NCBI GenBank assembly: GCA_048370855.1
Contig: DBGEOK010000105.1
Span: forward strand, 38,986 to 102,985
Direction of reading: 5' to 3'
From: Limiplasma sp048370855
Lineage (GTDB): Bacteria > Bacillota > Clostridia > Christensenellales > Aristaeellaceae
DNA: 64,000 nucleotides
Of the stretch, positions 51,139-60,280 are shown piece by piece. The stretch's first letter is position 1; the number at the start of each line of letters is the position of its first letter. The notes beneath the pieces are model-generated. The model made no database searches. It saw only the letters and a list, made by a program, of their open reading frames with translations, and was not told the origin of the DNA. Both the position numbers and the translations under genes were made by a program.

Positions 51139-52983
51139 TCATCCCTGCGCATCGGTTTTCCCGGTGAGCAGGCGCTTAAACTGCGTCTCGTACAGTTGCC
51201 GGTACACGCCGCCCTCCGCGAGCAGCTCCTCGTGGCGACCGCGCTGAACGATTACGCCGTCCTTCAGAACCAGGATTTGGTCCGCCGCCAGCACGGTGGA
51301 GAGCCGGTGCGCGATGACAATGCTGGTACGTCCGTGCATCAGCCTTTCCAAAGCGTCCTGGATAGCGCTTTCGGAAATGGAATCCAGCGCCGAGGTCGCC
51401 TCGTCCAAAATGAGGATTTTCGGGTCCTTCAGGATCACCCGCGCGATCGAAATGCGTTGCTTTTCTCCTCCGGAGAGCTTCAGCCCCCGATTGCCGACCA
51501 CGGTTTGATAGCCCTCCGGCTGCGCGGCGATAAACGCGTCGATGCTCGCGGCCCGGCAGGCGGCGTGCAGTTCGCCGTCGTCGGCGTCCGCCTTGGCATA
51601 CAGCAGGTTGTCTCGTATGGTACCATGAAAAAGATAGGTATCCTGCGACACCATGCCGATCTGCCGGCGCAGATAGGCCAGGTCAAAATCGCGCACATCC
51701 GTACCCGCGATCGTCACGGAGCCGCCGCAAACGTCATACAGGCGCGGGATCAGGTTAATCAGCGTGCTCTTTCCGCTGCCGGACGGGCCGACGACGGCGA
51801 GCATCCCGCCGCTTTTGACCGAAAAATCCACATCATGCAAAATCTCCGTCTCCGGCGTATAACCAAAGCGCACGTGATGAAAGGCAAGGCTGCCGCCGTC
51901 GATCTTCGGCCTGCTTCCGTTTGGGGGCGACACGACGTCCGCCTTGCGGTCGAAGGTTTCAAAAATACGCGAAAACAGCGCGAGGCTGCGCGTAAAATCC
52001 ACCTGAATATTCAGCAGGGATTCCACCGGCCGGTACAGGCGGTTTACCAGGGAGACCATGGCGGTTACCGCGCCGACGGTCAGCGTCGGGTCGCTTTGGC
52101 CGACCATCAGATAGCCGCCGGCAAAGTAAATGAGCAGCGGCCCAATCTGAGTAAAAATCCCCATCAGCAGGCGAAACCATCTGCCGCTTAGCTGTTCCCG
52201 CAGCGAAAGCCTCGTCACCTCGCCGTTTACCCGAACAAAGCGTTCGTACTCCTCCTCCTCGCGGGTAAACAGCTTGGTCAGCAGCGAACCGCTGACGCTC
52301 AGGGTTTCGTTGATAAGCTGGTTCATTTCATCGTTTTTTGCCTGGCTCCTGCTTAGCAGCTTCCACCGCGTCCGCCCGGCGGAACGGGTGGGCAGCACAA
52401 GCAGCGGAATGACCAGCACGCCAACGATCGCCATTTTCCAATTCATTGAAAACAGCGCGGCCATCGTGGTCGCCACCGTGGCCGCGCTGCTCAGCAAGCT
52501 GCCGAGAGTGTCCGTGATGACGGACGCTACGCCGCTGATGTCGGTATTCATGCGCGTAATGATATCGCCCTGCCGCTCCGTGGTAAAAAAGGCGTGGGAC
52601 ATGCGCTGAAGATGATGGTACATTTGGTTTTTCATGTCGAAGATGATATGCTGGGATATCCATGCGTTCAGGTACGCCGACAGCACGCTGACGCCCTGGG
52701 ACGCGACCAGCGTAACAAGCGCGGCCAGCAGCAGCCATATCAGCAGCCTCATGTTGCCGCCGACCAGCGCCTCGTCAACAATTCGCCCCGTAATCACCGA
52801 CGGCAGGAGCCCCAACCCAGCGGAGAGCAAAATGGTCATGAATACCAACCCGAACCTGAGCCAATACGGCGACAGATAGGAAAATATCCGCAAGAGCAGC
52901 GCGCGGGTGACCACAGGCATATGGGCCTTTTCTTCCTCGGTTAAGATTCCCCTTGGGCCCATCGGGCCGCTGAATCTGGGCAT
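51139..52983 (-). CDS. ABC exporter, fused membrane and ATPase domains
   Basis: 614 residues, a half-transporter of the MsbA/LmrA type. Six membrane segments in the first 320 residues (LRFGLVFMTILLSAGLGLLP, LIWLLLAALVTLVASQGVSV). ATPase: Walker A VVGPSGSGKSTLINLIPRL, signature LSGGEKQRISIARVIL, Walker B ILILDEATSALDSISE and switch IVIAHRLSTV. Substrate could be a lipid, drug or peptide. Start 52983 has AAGGA at 9 bp; ATG 52992 has no room for a ribosome site. Single gene, not paired with a second half-transporter, so probably a homodimer. Confidence 0.92.
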   Translation of the reverse strand: MPRFSGPMGPRGILTEEEKAHMPVVTRALLLRIFSYLSPYWLRFGLVFMTILLSAGLGLLPSVITGRIVDEALVGGNMRLLIWLLLAALVTLVASQGVSVLSAYLNAWISQHIIFDMKNQMYHHLQRMSHAFFTTERQGDIITRMNTDISGVASVITDTLGSLLSSAATVATTMAALFSMNWKMAIVGVLVIPLLVLPTRSAGRTRWKLLSRSQAKNDEMNQLINETLSVSGSLLTKLFTREEEEYERFVRVNGEVTRLSLREQLSGRWFRLLMGIFTQIGPLLIYFAGGYLMVGQSDPTLTVGAVTAMVSLVNRLYRPVESLLNIQVDFTRSLALFSRIFETFDRKADVVSPPNGSRPKIDGGSLAFHHVRFGYTPETEILHDVDFSVKSGGMLAVVGPSGSGKSTLINLIPRLYDVCGGSVTIAGTDVRDFDLAYLRRQIGMVSQDTYLFHGTIRDNLLYAKADADDGELHAACRAASIDAFIAAQPEGYQTVVGNRGLKLSGGEKQRISIARVILKDPKILILDEATSALDSISESAIQDALERLMHGRTSIVIAHRLSTVLAADQILVLKDGVIVQRGRHEELLAEGGVYRQLYETQFKRLLTGKTDAQG

Positions 52984-53022
52984 GGCAGGCATTCCTTTTC
53001 TATCCAAAAATCCTTCCGGCCC

Positions 53023-53051
53023 AGTATAGCACGCTTTGGCCCGCGGGGCAA
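53023..53051 (-). promoter_or_regulatory. promoter of the ABC exporter gene
   Basis: Minus strand TTGCCC (53046-53051) and TATACT (53023-53028), spacer 17 bp, leader about 35 nt. Confidence 0.6.
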
Positions 53052-53075
53052 CGGCCTGTAGCCGAACCCCCTCCC

Positions 53076-53777
53076 CTATCGCGCCTCAACGCCGAAAACG
53101 CCCACCGTTTGGCCGGCCAAAGCGAACTGCCGGCCGTCCCAGGCGAGCATATTGATAAAATCCCCCAAACCGTCCGCGTGATACAGCCCGCTGATTCTCT
53201 GATACACAACCAGCTCCAGCACGCCGTCCCCGTTGATATCGGCGGGATACAGGAGGCCCGGGGGATCGACAAATCCCTTTCGGGCCTCTCTCAGCATCCC
53301 ATCCGGCAGATAAATTTCACTCAGATAGGCCGGTTCCCTGGCGGAAAGGTCGATCAAATAGGCCTGGCCGTTGTGATGGCTTACCGCTCTCACCGCGTAT
53401 TGGTCCAAGTAATCGATCTCATATGAATACGCCGCCTGGTAGTCCTCCGTATCAAATATCCGCCGGTACGCGCCGTCCCGGTATGCGTACACGGTATAGT
53501 ACCCCAGCCCTCCGCTTCCGCCGGAGTCGATGGATACCAGGACATCCTGCCTGCCGGCGCCTGTCAGGCTTCCGATCAACAGCCTCGGGTCATATCCGGC
53601 GTCCTGCTGAAGCGCCAACCGCGTGACAAGGCAGCTTGCCCCGTCCTGTATTTCAAGCCGAATGCCCTGCCATGCGCTGGAGCCTTCCTCCTGAAAGCCT
53701 GTTAGCGCCGCAACCTCCGGAATTCCATCCCCTGTCAGGTCGCCCTTTGCCTGGGTAATGACGATTCTACCGCTCAT
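53076..53777 (-). CDS. VCBS/FG-GAP-like protein without signal peptide
   Basis: 233 residues. Calcium-loop-like repeats occur at the start (KGDLTGDGIPEVAALTGF), in the middle (GAGRQDVLVSIDSGGSGGLG) and near the end (ADINGDGVLELVVYQR). I recognise a small Firmicute family of this layout, beginning close to the first repeat and lacking a signal peptide. Function unknown. Single gene, start by the ATG at 53777 with GGAAGGGGGAAG ahead. Confidence 0.7.
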   Translation of the reverse strand: MSGRIVITQAKGDLTGDGIPEVAALTGFQEEGSSAWQGIRLEIQDGASCLVTRLALQQDAGYDPRLLIGSLTGAGRQDVLVSIDSGGSGGLGYYTVYAYRDGAYRRIFDTEDYQAAYSYEIDYLDQYAVRAVSHHNGQAYLIDLSAREPAYLSEIYLPDGMLREARKGFVDPPGLLYPADINGDGVLELVVYQRISGLYHADGLGDFINMLAWDGRQFALAGQTVGVFGVEAR

Positions 53778-53905
53778 ACCGCTTCCCCCTTCCGTTGATC
53801 TCACCCCACTATATGCGCCCAAAATACGCGTTACCAGCCTGGGGCGGAGAAAAGCGTTTCATTTGCGTCAGGCCCGAACGGCGATCTTTCCTTCCAGTAA
53901 ATGGG

Positions 53906-55054
53906 TCATTGGCCGAATAGCCGGGCCGCTTCCCTCATGTTTTCCCGAATAGCCACTCCAAAGGGACAGCGCGTTTCGCAAGCGCCGCAGCCGACGCACT
54001 CGCCCGCGTGATGCTCAAGCGCTGCATAATGCTCCCGTACCGTTTCGGGAACCCCGTTTTGCGCCTTGCACAGGTTTAGAAACTTTGTAACGTCCGCCAC
54101 GCCGATTTCCTTCGGGCATGGGGCGCAATGGCCGCAATACATGCAATGCCCGCGCCAGGAAATTTTAGGCATGGCGGAGAAAGCCGCGGCGTAATCCCTT
54201 TCCTCTTCGGACGCCGTTTCATAGCCAAGGCACTCCTCGAGCTGCTCCACGCTGCGCGCGCCCGCCAGCACCGTCGCAACGGCCGGGCGCGTCAACGCAT
54301 AGTGGATGCATTGGTTCACCGTCAGCGCAACGCCCGCCGGGGAAAGGTCCGCCCGAAGCAGGTCGCCCCCGCCGAACGCCTTCATCACCGTAATGCCGAC
54401 GCCAAGGCGCTGGCACGCCTCGTACAGGCGTTCCCGGTCGGGGTCCATGTTGAAAAGAGCGCTTCCGTAGCTTTCCGGCTTCCACAGGTCCTCGCAGTCC
54501 TCGCTGGCCGGCAGCAGATCGTAGCAGGGGTTGACGGAGAACATCAGCACTTCGATCAGGCCGCTTTCCACCGCCTTCAGCGCCGCGGCGGGATTGTGGC
54601 TGCTGAGGCCCAAATGGCGGATGCGCCCTTCGGACCGGAGGGCCCGCGCATAGTCCAGCACGCCCCCGTTAACGACTGTCTCCCAATCGTCGACGGAGTC
54701 CACGTAATGAATCATCCCCACGTCCACAGCATCCGTCCGCAAGCCGGAAAGCATCGCCTCAAAGGCCGCCTTGACCTCCCCAGGCTTGCGCGTGCGCTGA
54801 TACTGACCGTCGATCCAGGCCGAGCAAAGGTGCGCCTGCAAAACAAACCGGTCGCGCCGGCCCGCCAGCGCCTTTCCCAAGGCGCGGTGAAGCTCCGGGT
54901 TGGAGCTGTACAGGTCAAAAAAATTGACGCCGTTCCGCTCCGCCGTATCCAGCAGACGGGCCGCCATGGCGCAGCCGTCTTCCAGCATGCCCTCGCAGCC
55001 TATTGAGATTTCACCGACCGATAACCCGGTTTTTCCTAAAGGACGGTAACGCAT
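53906..55054 (-). CDS. aldo/keto reductase with C-terminal ferredoxin-like domain
   Basis: 382 residues. An N-terminal aldo-keto reductase barrel (MRYRPLGKTGLSVGEISIGC, GVNFFDLYSSNPELHRALGK, RIRHLGLSSHNPAAALKAVE) followed by two four-cysteine iron-sulfur motifs, CMYCGHCAPCPKEIG and CVGCGACETRCPFGV. Such fused proteins are frequent in anaerobes; the substrate is unknown. The start at 55054 has GGGGAGG at 8 bp. It follows the merR gene by 14 bp and shares its promoter. Confidence 0.88.
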   Translation of the reverse strand: MRYRPLGKTGLSVGEISIGCEGMLEDGCAMAARLLDTAERNGVNFFDLYSSNPELHRALGKALAGRRDRFVLQAHLCSAWIDGQYQRTRKPGEVKAAFEAMLSGLRTDAVDVGMIHYVDSVDDWETVVNGGVLDYARALRSEGRIRHLGLSSHNPAAALKAVESGLIEVLMFSVNPCYDLLPASEDCEDLWKPESYGSALFNMDPDRERLYEACQRLGVGITVMKAFGGGDLLRADLSPAGVALTVNQCIHYALTRPAVATVLAGARSVEQLEECLGYETASEEERDYAAAFSAMPKISWRGHCMYCGHCAPCPKEIGVADVTKFLNLCKAQNGVPETVREHYAALEHHAGECVGCGACETRCPFGVAIRENMREAARLFGQ

Positions 55055-55068
55055 CCCCATGCCCTCCC

Positions 55069-55443
55069 CTACTTCAGCCGCTCCTCGCACTTGCGCATGC
55101 GCTCCTCGTAGCCGTCCAGCTTCCAATCCAGCTTGGCCAGCACCGACTGCAAATCCTCTATGCGCGCCGCAATCTGCTTGCGCTGCTCCATCAGCAGCGC
55201 CTTGCGGGCGGGTATCGTTTCCTCCCCCTGGCGGAACAGCGCGACGTATTCCACCAGCGTTTCCACGGATACGCCCGCCGCGCGCATGCATTTGATGTAT
55301 TCCACCCAGCGGCAGTCCTGCTCGGAATAATTCCGAATGCCGCCCGAGGTTCGCCCGATGCCCGGCAGCAGCCCGACACGCTCATAATAGCGCAGCGTAT
55401 CGGGAGACAGCCCATATTTTTTGCCGACCTCCGCAATCGTCAT
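55069..55443 (-). CDS. MerR-family regulator
   Basis: 124 residues. N-terminal winged helix: MTIAEVGKKYGLSPDTLRYY, ERVGLLPGIGRTSGGIRNYS and VEYIKCMRAAGVSVETLVEY. A long C-terminal helix (RKQIAARIEDLQSVLAKLDW) gives the dimer coiled coil. There is no metal-binding cysteine motif, so an organic effector is likely. It probably controls the reductase gene and itself from the promoter with a 19-bp spacer upstream. The longer frame to 55605 is not supported. Confidence 0.88.
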   Translation of the reverse strand: MTIAEVGKKYGLSPDTLRYYERVGLLPGIGRTSGGIRNYSEQDCRWVEYIKCMRAAGVSVETLVEYVALFRQGEETIPARKALLMEQRKQIAARIEDLQSVLAKLDWKLDGYEERMRKCEERLK

Positions 55444-55579
55444 GCAACCCGCCTCCGCCTCTTCTGTATGTCGCCGGCGCGAAACCGCCTCCGTGAACGT
55501 CGCATCCCGCGGCGCGCGAAGTTCCCGTTTCCCCCGCGCCCAACCGAAGCGGCGCGGCCCGCGTATATCCGTCGCGTAC

Positions 55580-55610
55580 AGCATACACCCTGAAGCCCGC
55601 TCCAAGTCAA
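55580..55610 (-). promoter_or_regulatory. MerR-type promoter with 19-bp spacer
   Basis: Minus strand TTGACT (55605-55610) and TATGCT (55580-55585) are 19 bp apart, the overlong spacing typical of MerR-activated promoters. The spacer holds the imperfect dyad CTTGGAG-CGGG-CTTCAGG. The leader to the merR start is about 130 nt. Confidence 0.6.
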
Positions 55611-55750
55611 GCGCTCAAAAAAAATTTGCTTCCGAGGCATTCATGCGCCGCGTCTTTCAGCTTCCAGGCAAAACGCGGGCCGCCGCTGTGCAAGCGTTTC
55701 CCGCATGCAAGAGGCTCCCCATCAACCGGCCCGGCCGGCCGATATAAAGC

Positions 55751-55784
55751 GGGCGCCGGAGGGGGGTTAACCTCTCCGGCGCCC
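55751..55784 (-). terminator. terminator-like hairpin after the GerMN gene
   Basis: GGGCGCCGGAG ... CTCCGGCGCCC, 11-bp perfect stem, 90 bp past the GerMN gene's stop codon. On the minus strand a short CTTTAT follows. It also seals the gap to the merR promoter. Confidence 0.6.
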
Positions 55785-55873
55785 GTTCGTTCAATCGACC
55801 GGCGCGCCGCGCTTTTCGCGCTTGACTCCCGTCCTTCGGTTTCCTGCCCCGCCGATGCGAAGCTTTTCAGCCG

Positions 55874-56896
55874 TCAGTCCATTTCCACCACGCCCGGGTA
55901 TTGCGCGATAACCTCTTCCTCCACATTGATGAAGGTTGACGCCGCGTCCGGCTGGGTCTCGAGCTTTTCGCCCTCCACCAGCACTTCCACCTTTTTGACG
56001 CCCGGGAACTGCGAGCAGGTAAACAGGATTGCGCGAACGGCCTGCTTGCCGCCGTCCGTCTCCTCCAGCGTTTGTTTAAACTCCTTGGAGAAATTGACCG
56101 TTACCACGCCGTCCTTCATGGTGACCGTTTTAACGCCGCATTTCTCGGGCAGCGCGCGCTCAAGGCCGCTGTCGCCCTGCGGTCCCTTAGCCAGCTCGAG
56201 CATGGCGGTGCTCGGGTCCGCGTCGCTGAACACCGCGCGGGTCACGGGAACCAGCAGCCTGCCCGTCTGCGACGGGAAATAGAGCTGAACAAGGTTGGAA
56301 TCCTCATTGAAGGTGGATACGCTTTCCAGGTTCAGGTTTCCGCCCGCGAACACCCCGCTGACATCCGTGCCATAGGTCAGCTTGCTGCGCTTCTGCCCGT
56401 CAAACTCCAGCGTCACCTCGTCGACGGTGGCAAAGCAGGTCATCGCGTTGGTGATCGCGTCCACCATGAGGGCTTCCTGCTCGGCGGACGCGCAGTCCAG
56501 CGCTTCCTTGCTGACGTTGACGTTGGCCTTGCCGTCCTGGATATTAATGTCAAATGTTGTGCCCTCCGGGATCACCGTGCGCAGCCCCAGGCGCGCGGCC
56601 TGCATATCGTTCTGGCTATCCTTGACCATCAGGGAGAGGGTCGCCTTGGCGATACCGTCGGTTTTGGCCACCTGCCTGGTAACAGGCACAAGGTATCCGT
56701 CTCCATCCTCATAGAACACCACGGTGGAAACCGTCTCCCCCTGAGCCTCCGACAGCGTTTGCTCGATTGGGATGTTCGTCTGCTCCACCAGGACCTGGGA
56801 AGTGGTTTGATCGTTCCCCCGCAGGGCAAGCACCACCACCAGCGCCGCCGCGCACAAAATGAGTATGCGTTCGATATCGGCTCGTTTGATTTTCAT
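55874..56896 (-). CDS. GerMN domain protein (GerM-like)
   Basis: 340 residues. An N-terminal membrane anchor (ILILCAAALVVVLAL, residues 11-25) and two GerMN domains, about 60-165 and 200-315. They share the same pattern: VPVTRQVAKTDGIAKATLSL and VPVTRAVFSDADPSTAMLEL, each followed by an ATL/MLEL-type helix and a VNVSKE or VNFSKE strand. GerM of Bacillus acts in spore cortex formation and germination; in this organism it hints at sporulation but is not proof. Start after AGGAGAGGATACA. Monocistronic. Confidence 0.88.
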   Translation of the reverse strand: MKIKRADIERILILCAAALVVVLALRGNDQTTSQVLVEQTNIPIEQTLSEAQGETVSTVVFYEDGDGYLVPVTRQVAKTDGIAKATLSLMVKDSQNDMQAARLGLRTVIPEGTTFDINIQDGKANVNVSKEALDCASAEQEALMVDAITNAMTCFATVDEVTLEFDGQKRSKLTYGTDVSGVFAGGNLNLESVSTFNEDSNLVQLYFPSQTGRLLVPVTRAVFSDADPSTAMLELAKGPQGDSGLERALPEKCGVKTVTMKDGVVTVNFSKEFKQTLEETDGGKQAVRAILFTCSQFPGVKKVEVLVEGEKLETQPDAASTFINVEEEVIAQYPGVVEMD

Positions 56897-57285
56897 TGTA
56901 TCCTCTCCTCAGCAGTCGATTGCATTCAAAGGGTATGTGGCAAGCTTGTCATCCATGACGGTATTTTTCCAATTTGCGCGCGTGAAGACGCGAACCGGAC
57001 GCGTTTGTGAAATAGAGGGAAGCGTGTTGCCATCTCGCCAAAAAGAGCGAAACAGGGGCGTAAGAGGCGAGCGGTTATGAAAAGCCGATTGGAAACAGCG
57101 GCGCTCCCGGCGGTCGTCCCGCCGTCGGTTTGAATTTTTCGGCCGCTAAGCTGTATCCCGATCAGCCGGCGGAGCAGGCGGGGCCTGCCGCCAAGTGGCA
57201 TAAGGCATTGTTTTAAGCGATAGCTTCCTTTCCAACCGAATCCGGCTTTGATTTGTATTCTGAAAAATCAAAGAGCGCTTCTTTT
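56897..57285. other. intergenic region without recognised gene
   Basis: About 390 bp between the GerMN gene and the response regulator's control site. I see no frame with a ribosome site, no tRNA and no terminator with a T-run. Confidence 0.4.
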
Positions 57286-57320
57286 GGTATGTCTCCGGTA
57301 TGTCATCCGGATGATATCAT
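57286..57320 (+). promoter_or_regulatory. direct-repeat activator site and promoter of the response regulator
   Basis: GGTATGTC occurs at 57286-57293 and again at 57297-57304, 11 bp apart. A -10-like TATCAT (57315-57320) follows 10 bp later, and no good -35 exists, so the repeats take its place. The same arrangement recurs at 58223. A second possible -10, TATAAA, lies at 57326. Confidence 0.6.
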
Positions 57321-57387
57321 CATGCTATAAAATAGGGCGGTTGGTAGCCCCGGCCGCTTTTTTTGAAATCCGGGAGGGACGGATAGC

Positions 57388-58178
57388 ATGACGATCATCG
57401 CGGTAGACGACGAGCCGGCCGCCCTGTGGGCCCTGGAGCGCGCCATTCGGGGCGCGGCGCAGCAAGCGGAGCTCGCCTCGTTCTCCTCCGTCAAAGAGGC
57501 GCTGGCCTACGCCCAAAGCCATCCGATCGACGCGGCGTTTTTGGATATTCATATGAGCGAGATGAACGGACTGCTCTGCGCCAAGCTGCTCAAGGATATC
57601 CGAAGCGCGACCAATATCATTTTCGTCTCCGGGTACAGCCGCTATAGGGCGAGCGCCTTTGATATGCACGCCTCCGGGTATGTGCTCAAGCCCATCGACG
57701 ACGCGCGGGTCAGGGAGGAGCTGGAAAACCTCCGCCAGCCGTCAGGCCGCCGGCGGTCACCGGGGTCCGCATCCAGTGCTTTGGCAGCTTTGAGGTCTTC
57801 GTGGATAACCGGCCCGTCGTGTTTCACCGCCCCAAGGCGAAGGAGGCCCTGGCCTACCTGGTGGACCGGAAGGGGGCCAGCGTAAGCAAAAAGGAGCTGG
57901 CCTCGGTTCTGTGGGAAAACGAGCCATATACCCGCAGCCTCCAGTCTCATTTGTACAAGCTGATTTCGGATATGCAATCATCCCTTCGGGACGCGGGCGC
58001 GGCGGAGATCGTTATTTTGCGCAGGGGCGTCTATGCCCTGGACGCCACGAAGGTGACCTGCGATTATTTCGACTATCTGAAAGGCGATATCGTCGCCGTC
58101 AACAGCTATTTAGGCGAATACATGTCCAACTATAGCTGGGCGGAATTTACGACCGGCCTTTTGACCTTCCGCATGTAA
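57388..58178 (+). pseudogene. response regulator with SARP-like DNA-binding domain, frameshifted
   Basis: Two frames of one gene. Residues 1-117 are a receiver domain: Asp7/Asp8, phospho-acceptor Asp53 (AAFLDIHMSEMNG), Ser81 and Lys101 (YVLKPID). The frame changes by -1 between 57740 and 57755. The other frame then gives VRIQCFGSFEVFVDNRPVVF, RPKAKEALAYLVDRKGASVS and LQSHLYKLISDMQSSLRDAG, an OmpR/SARP-type winged helix. Adding one base restores a 263-residue protein. The unshifted product would end at 57885 without the DNA-binding domain. No histidine kinase is adjacent. Sequencing error, recent mutation and switching are all open. Confidence 0.75.
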
Positions 58179-58222
58179 TCATTCATTTTTCCCGTTCCCC
58201 AAAAATGAACGAACGCCCTTTG

Positions 58223-58257
58223 AATATGTCACCGGTATGTCTACTGCGCAATATACT
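58223..58257 (+). promoter_or_regulatory. direct-repeat activator site and promoter of the diguanylate cyclase
   Basis: AATATGTC (58223-58230) and GGTATGTC (58234-58241), 11 bp apart, with -10 TATACT (58252-58257) starting 10 bp after the second repeat. The 17 bases from 58225 agree with those from 57288 at 16 positions. Confidence 0.6.
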
Positions 58258-58324
58258 ATAAGGCGAGGCGGCGGGCGGTCCGCGCCGCCATTTCAGCAAG
58301 CCCTGAGGGCTGGGGAGACGCGTG

Positions 58325-60280
58325 ATGAAAGACCGGATTCTGTTAAAGACGAACCTATTGGTTTGCCTGGTGATTGTCGTGGGATTCCTGCTGACGGCGA
58401 TGCTCAGCTATCAGGCCAATTACAGCGCCTCCATTGAAAACATCGAGCAGGTATCGGCCTTAACCTCGGAAGGCATTTATTACCAGATAAGCACGACGTT
58501 TACAAAGCCCGTCAACATCTCCCTGACCATGGCTAACGACAGCCTGCTTAAAAGCTTTCTGGCCATGGAGGGCGAGCATCTGGAGGACCCGGGCTATGTG
58601 GATACGCTGCGCGAGTACCTGAAAGCCTATCAGCTCAAATATGAATATGACTCGGTCTTCCTGGTATCCGCCGATACGGGCCGGTATTATAATTTTAACG
58701 GCCTCGACCGGGTATTGGCGCCGGACGATCCCGAAAACGTCTGGTATTACGACGGGCTGCTCCACTCCGAAGAGGAGTACAGCATGAACGTGGATAACGA
58801 CGAGGTCGCCGGGGCGGAAAACGCCATTACCGTGTTTGTCAATTGCAAAATCAAGGACGACGACGGCTCGCTGCTCGGCGTTGTGGGCGTAGGGGTCCGC
58901 ATCGACTACCTTCAGCAGACGCTCCAGAATTACCAGGAAGAGTTTGGCATGGCCGCCTACCTGATCGACAACGCGGGAATGATTGAAATCTCCACCCAGC
59001 ATACGGGGTATGAAAAGGTCAATCTGTTTGAGGTAAACGACCACGGCGACAGCGCCCGCAGACAGATTCTGGACTGGATGGAGGAGGGCTCCGCACTCAG
59101 CTTTTGGGATACGGACCCGATAGCGCAGACGCAGAACTACGTGGTCGCGCGCTACCTGCCGGAAATCCAATGGCATCTGGTGGTGGAGCGCGATACCAGC
59201 GCGCTGATGGGCAGCCTGAACCGCCAGTTCGCCATCACCATCGGCATCATCGCCATAATCCTCACCCTTATCCTGGCGCTCATCACCCATGTCATCCGGC
59301 ACTTTAACACGCAGATCGTCCGCCTGACCCAGAAAATAGAGCAGGAGCGGCAGAGCGTGTTTAAAATGGCAACCGAGCAGCTTTTTGAAAATATCTACGA
59401 GCTGGATATCACCAACAACCGTCCGGCCAACCGGGTGACGGAGGAATATTTCGAAAGCCTGGGCGTGCCCGCCGGGACCAGCTTTGATAAGGCGCTTCGG
59501 GTCATCGCGGAAAAACAGATCAAGGAAGAATTCAGGCAGGGCTACCTCGACACGTTTTTGCCGCAAAACGTTAAACGCGCTTATGAACAGGGGATCGAAA
59601 GCCTGCGCTATGAATTTATGATTTCAAAGGACGGCGCGCATTATTACTGGATGCGGATTATCGCCCGGATCGTCAAATGGGAATCGGACCAGACCGTTCA
59701 TATGCTGGTCTACCGCCAAAACATCGACGCGGAAAAGCGGCAGGAGCAAAAAATGCAGCAGCTTGCGCAAATGGACGAGATGACGGGCCTGCTGACCAAA
59801 ACGGCGACCAGCCGCCTCATCAGCCAAACGCTGGAGGCCAACCCCGGCGCGCGCTTCGCCTTCTTTATCTTCGACATCGACCACTTTAAACAGGCGAACG
59901 ACCTGCATGGGCACGCCTTCGGGGATTCGGTCATCCAAGCCTTTGCCCATACCATGCGCGCCAACTTCCGCCGCGAAGATGTGCTCGGAAGGATTGGCGG
60001 AGACGAATTTGTGGCGTTTCTGCGCATTGAAGACGAGGCCTGGGCGGAAAAAAAGGCGCGTGCATTAAGCGACGCGTTAAACCGTTCCCATGCCTGGGGC
60101 GGAAAGGTATGGCAGGTATCCGCCAGCATCGGCATAGCGCTCGCCCCGCGGGATGGAACCGGCTTTTCCGCCCTTTACCAGCATGCCGACGCCGCGCTGT
60201 ATGAGACGAAAGCGCGCGGCCGGGGCGGCTTCGCCCTGTACCGCGGAGGCGCGGAGGAAGGGAACGGCGTTGAGACATGA
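58325..60280 (+). CDS. membrane diguanylate cyclase with extracytoplasmic sensor
   Basis: 651 residues. First membrane segment near 8-28 (LLVCLVIVVGFLLTAMLSY), a Cache-like outer sensor to about residue 300, second membrane segment 302-324 (FAITIGIIAIILTLILALIT), a PAS-like region about 345-480, then GGDEF. The catalytic motif GGDEF is intact at 558-562 with RRED five residues ahead, matching the RxxD feedback inhibition site. It makes cyclic di-GMP in response to an external signal. ATG 58325 is preferred over GTG 58322. It overlaps the next gene by 4 bp. Confidence 0.92.
   Translation: MKDRILLKTNLLVCLVIVVGFLLTAMLSYQANYSASIENIEQVSALTSEGIYYQISTTFTKPVNISLTMANDSLLKSFLAMEGEHLEDPGYVDTLREYLKAYQLKYEYDSVFLVSADTGRYYNFNGLDRVLAPDDPENVWYYDGLLHSEEEYSMNVDNDEVAGAENAITVFVNCKIKDDDGSLLGVVGVGVRIDYLQQTLQNYQEEFGMAAYLIDNAGMIEISTQHTGYEKVNLFEVNDHGDSARRQILDWMEEGSALSFWDTDPIAQTQNYVVARYLPEIQWHLVVERDTSALMGSLNRQFAITIGIIAIILTLILALITHVIRHFNTQIVRLTQKIEQERQSVFKMATEQLFENIYELDITNNRPANRVTEEYFESLGVPAGTSFDKALRVIAEKQIKEEFRQGYLDTFLPQNVKRAYEQGIESLRYEFMISKDGAHYYWMRIIARIVKWESDQTVHMLVYRQNIDAEKRQEQKMQQLAQMDEMTGLLTKTATSRLISQTLEANPGARFAFFIFDIDHFKQANDLHGHAFGDSVIQAFAHTMRANFRREDVLGRIGGDEFVAFLRIEDEAWAEKKARALSDALNRSHAWGGKVWQVSASIGIALAPRDGTGFSALYQHADAALYETKARGRGGFALYRGGAEEGNGVET

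Noticed and set aside
58460..59566. 368-codon frame opposite the diguanylate cyclase
   Set aside because: Shadow frame of a complete GGDEF protein gene.
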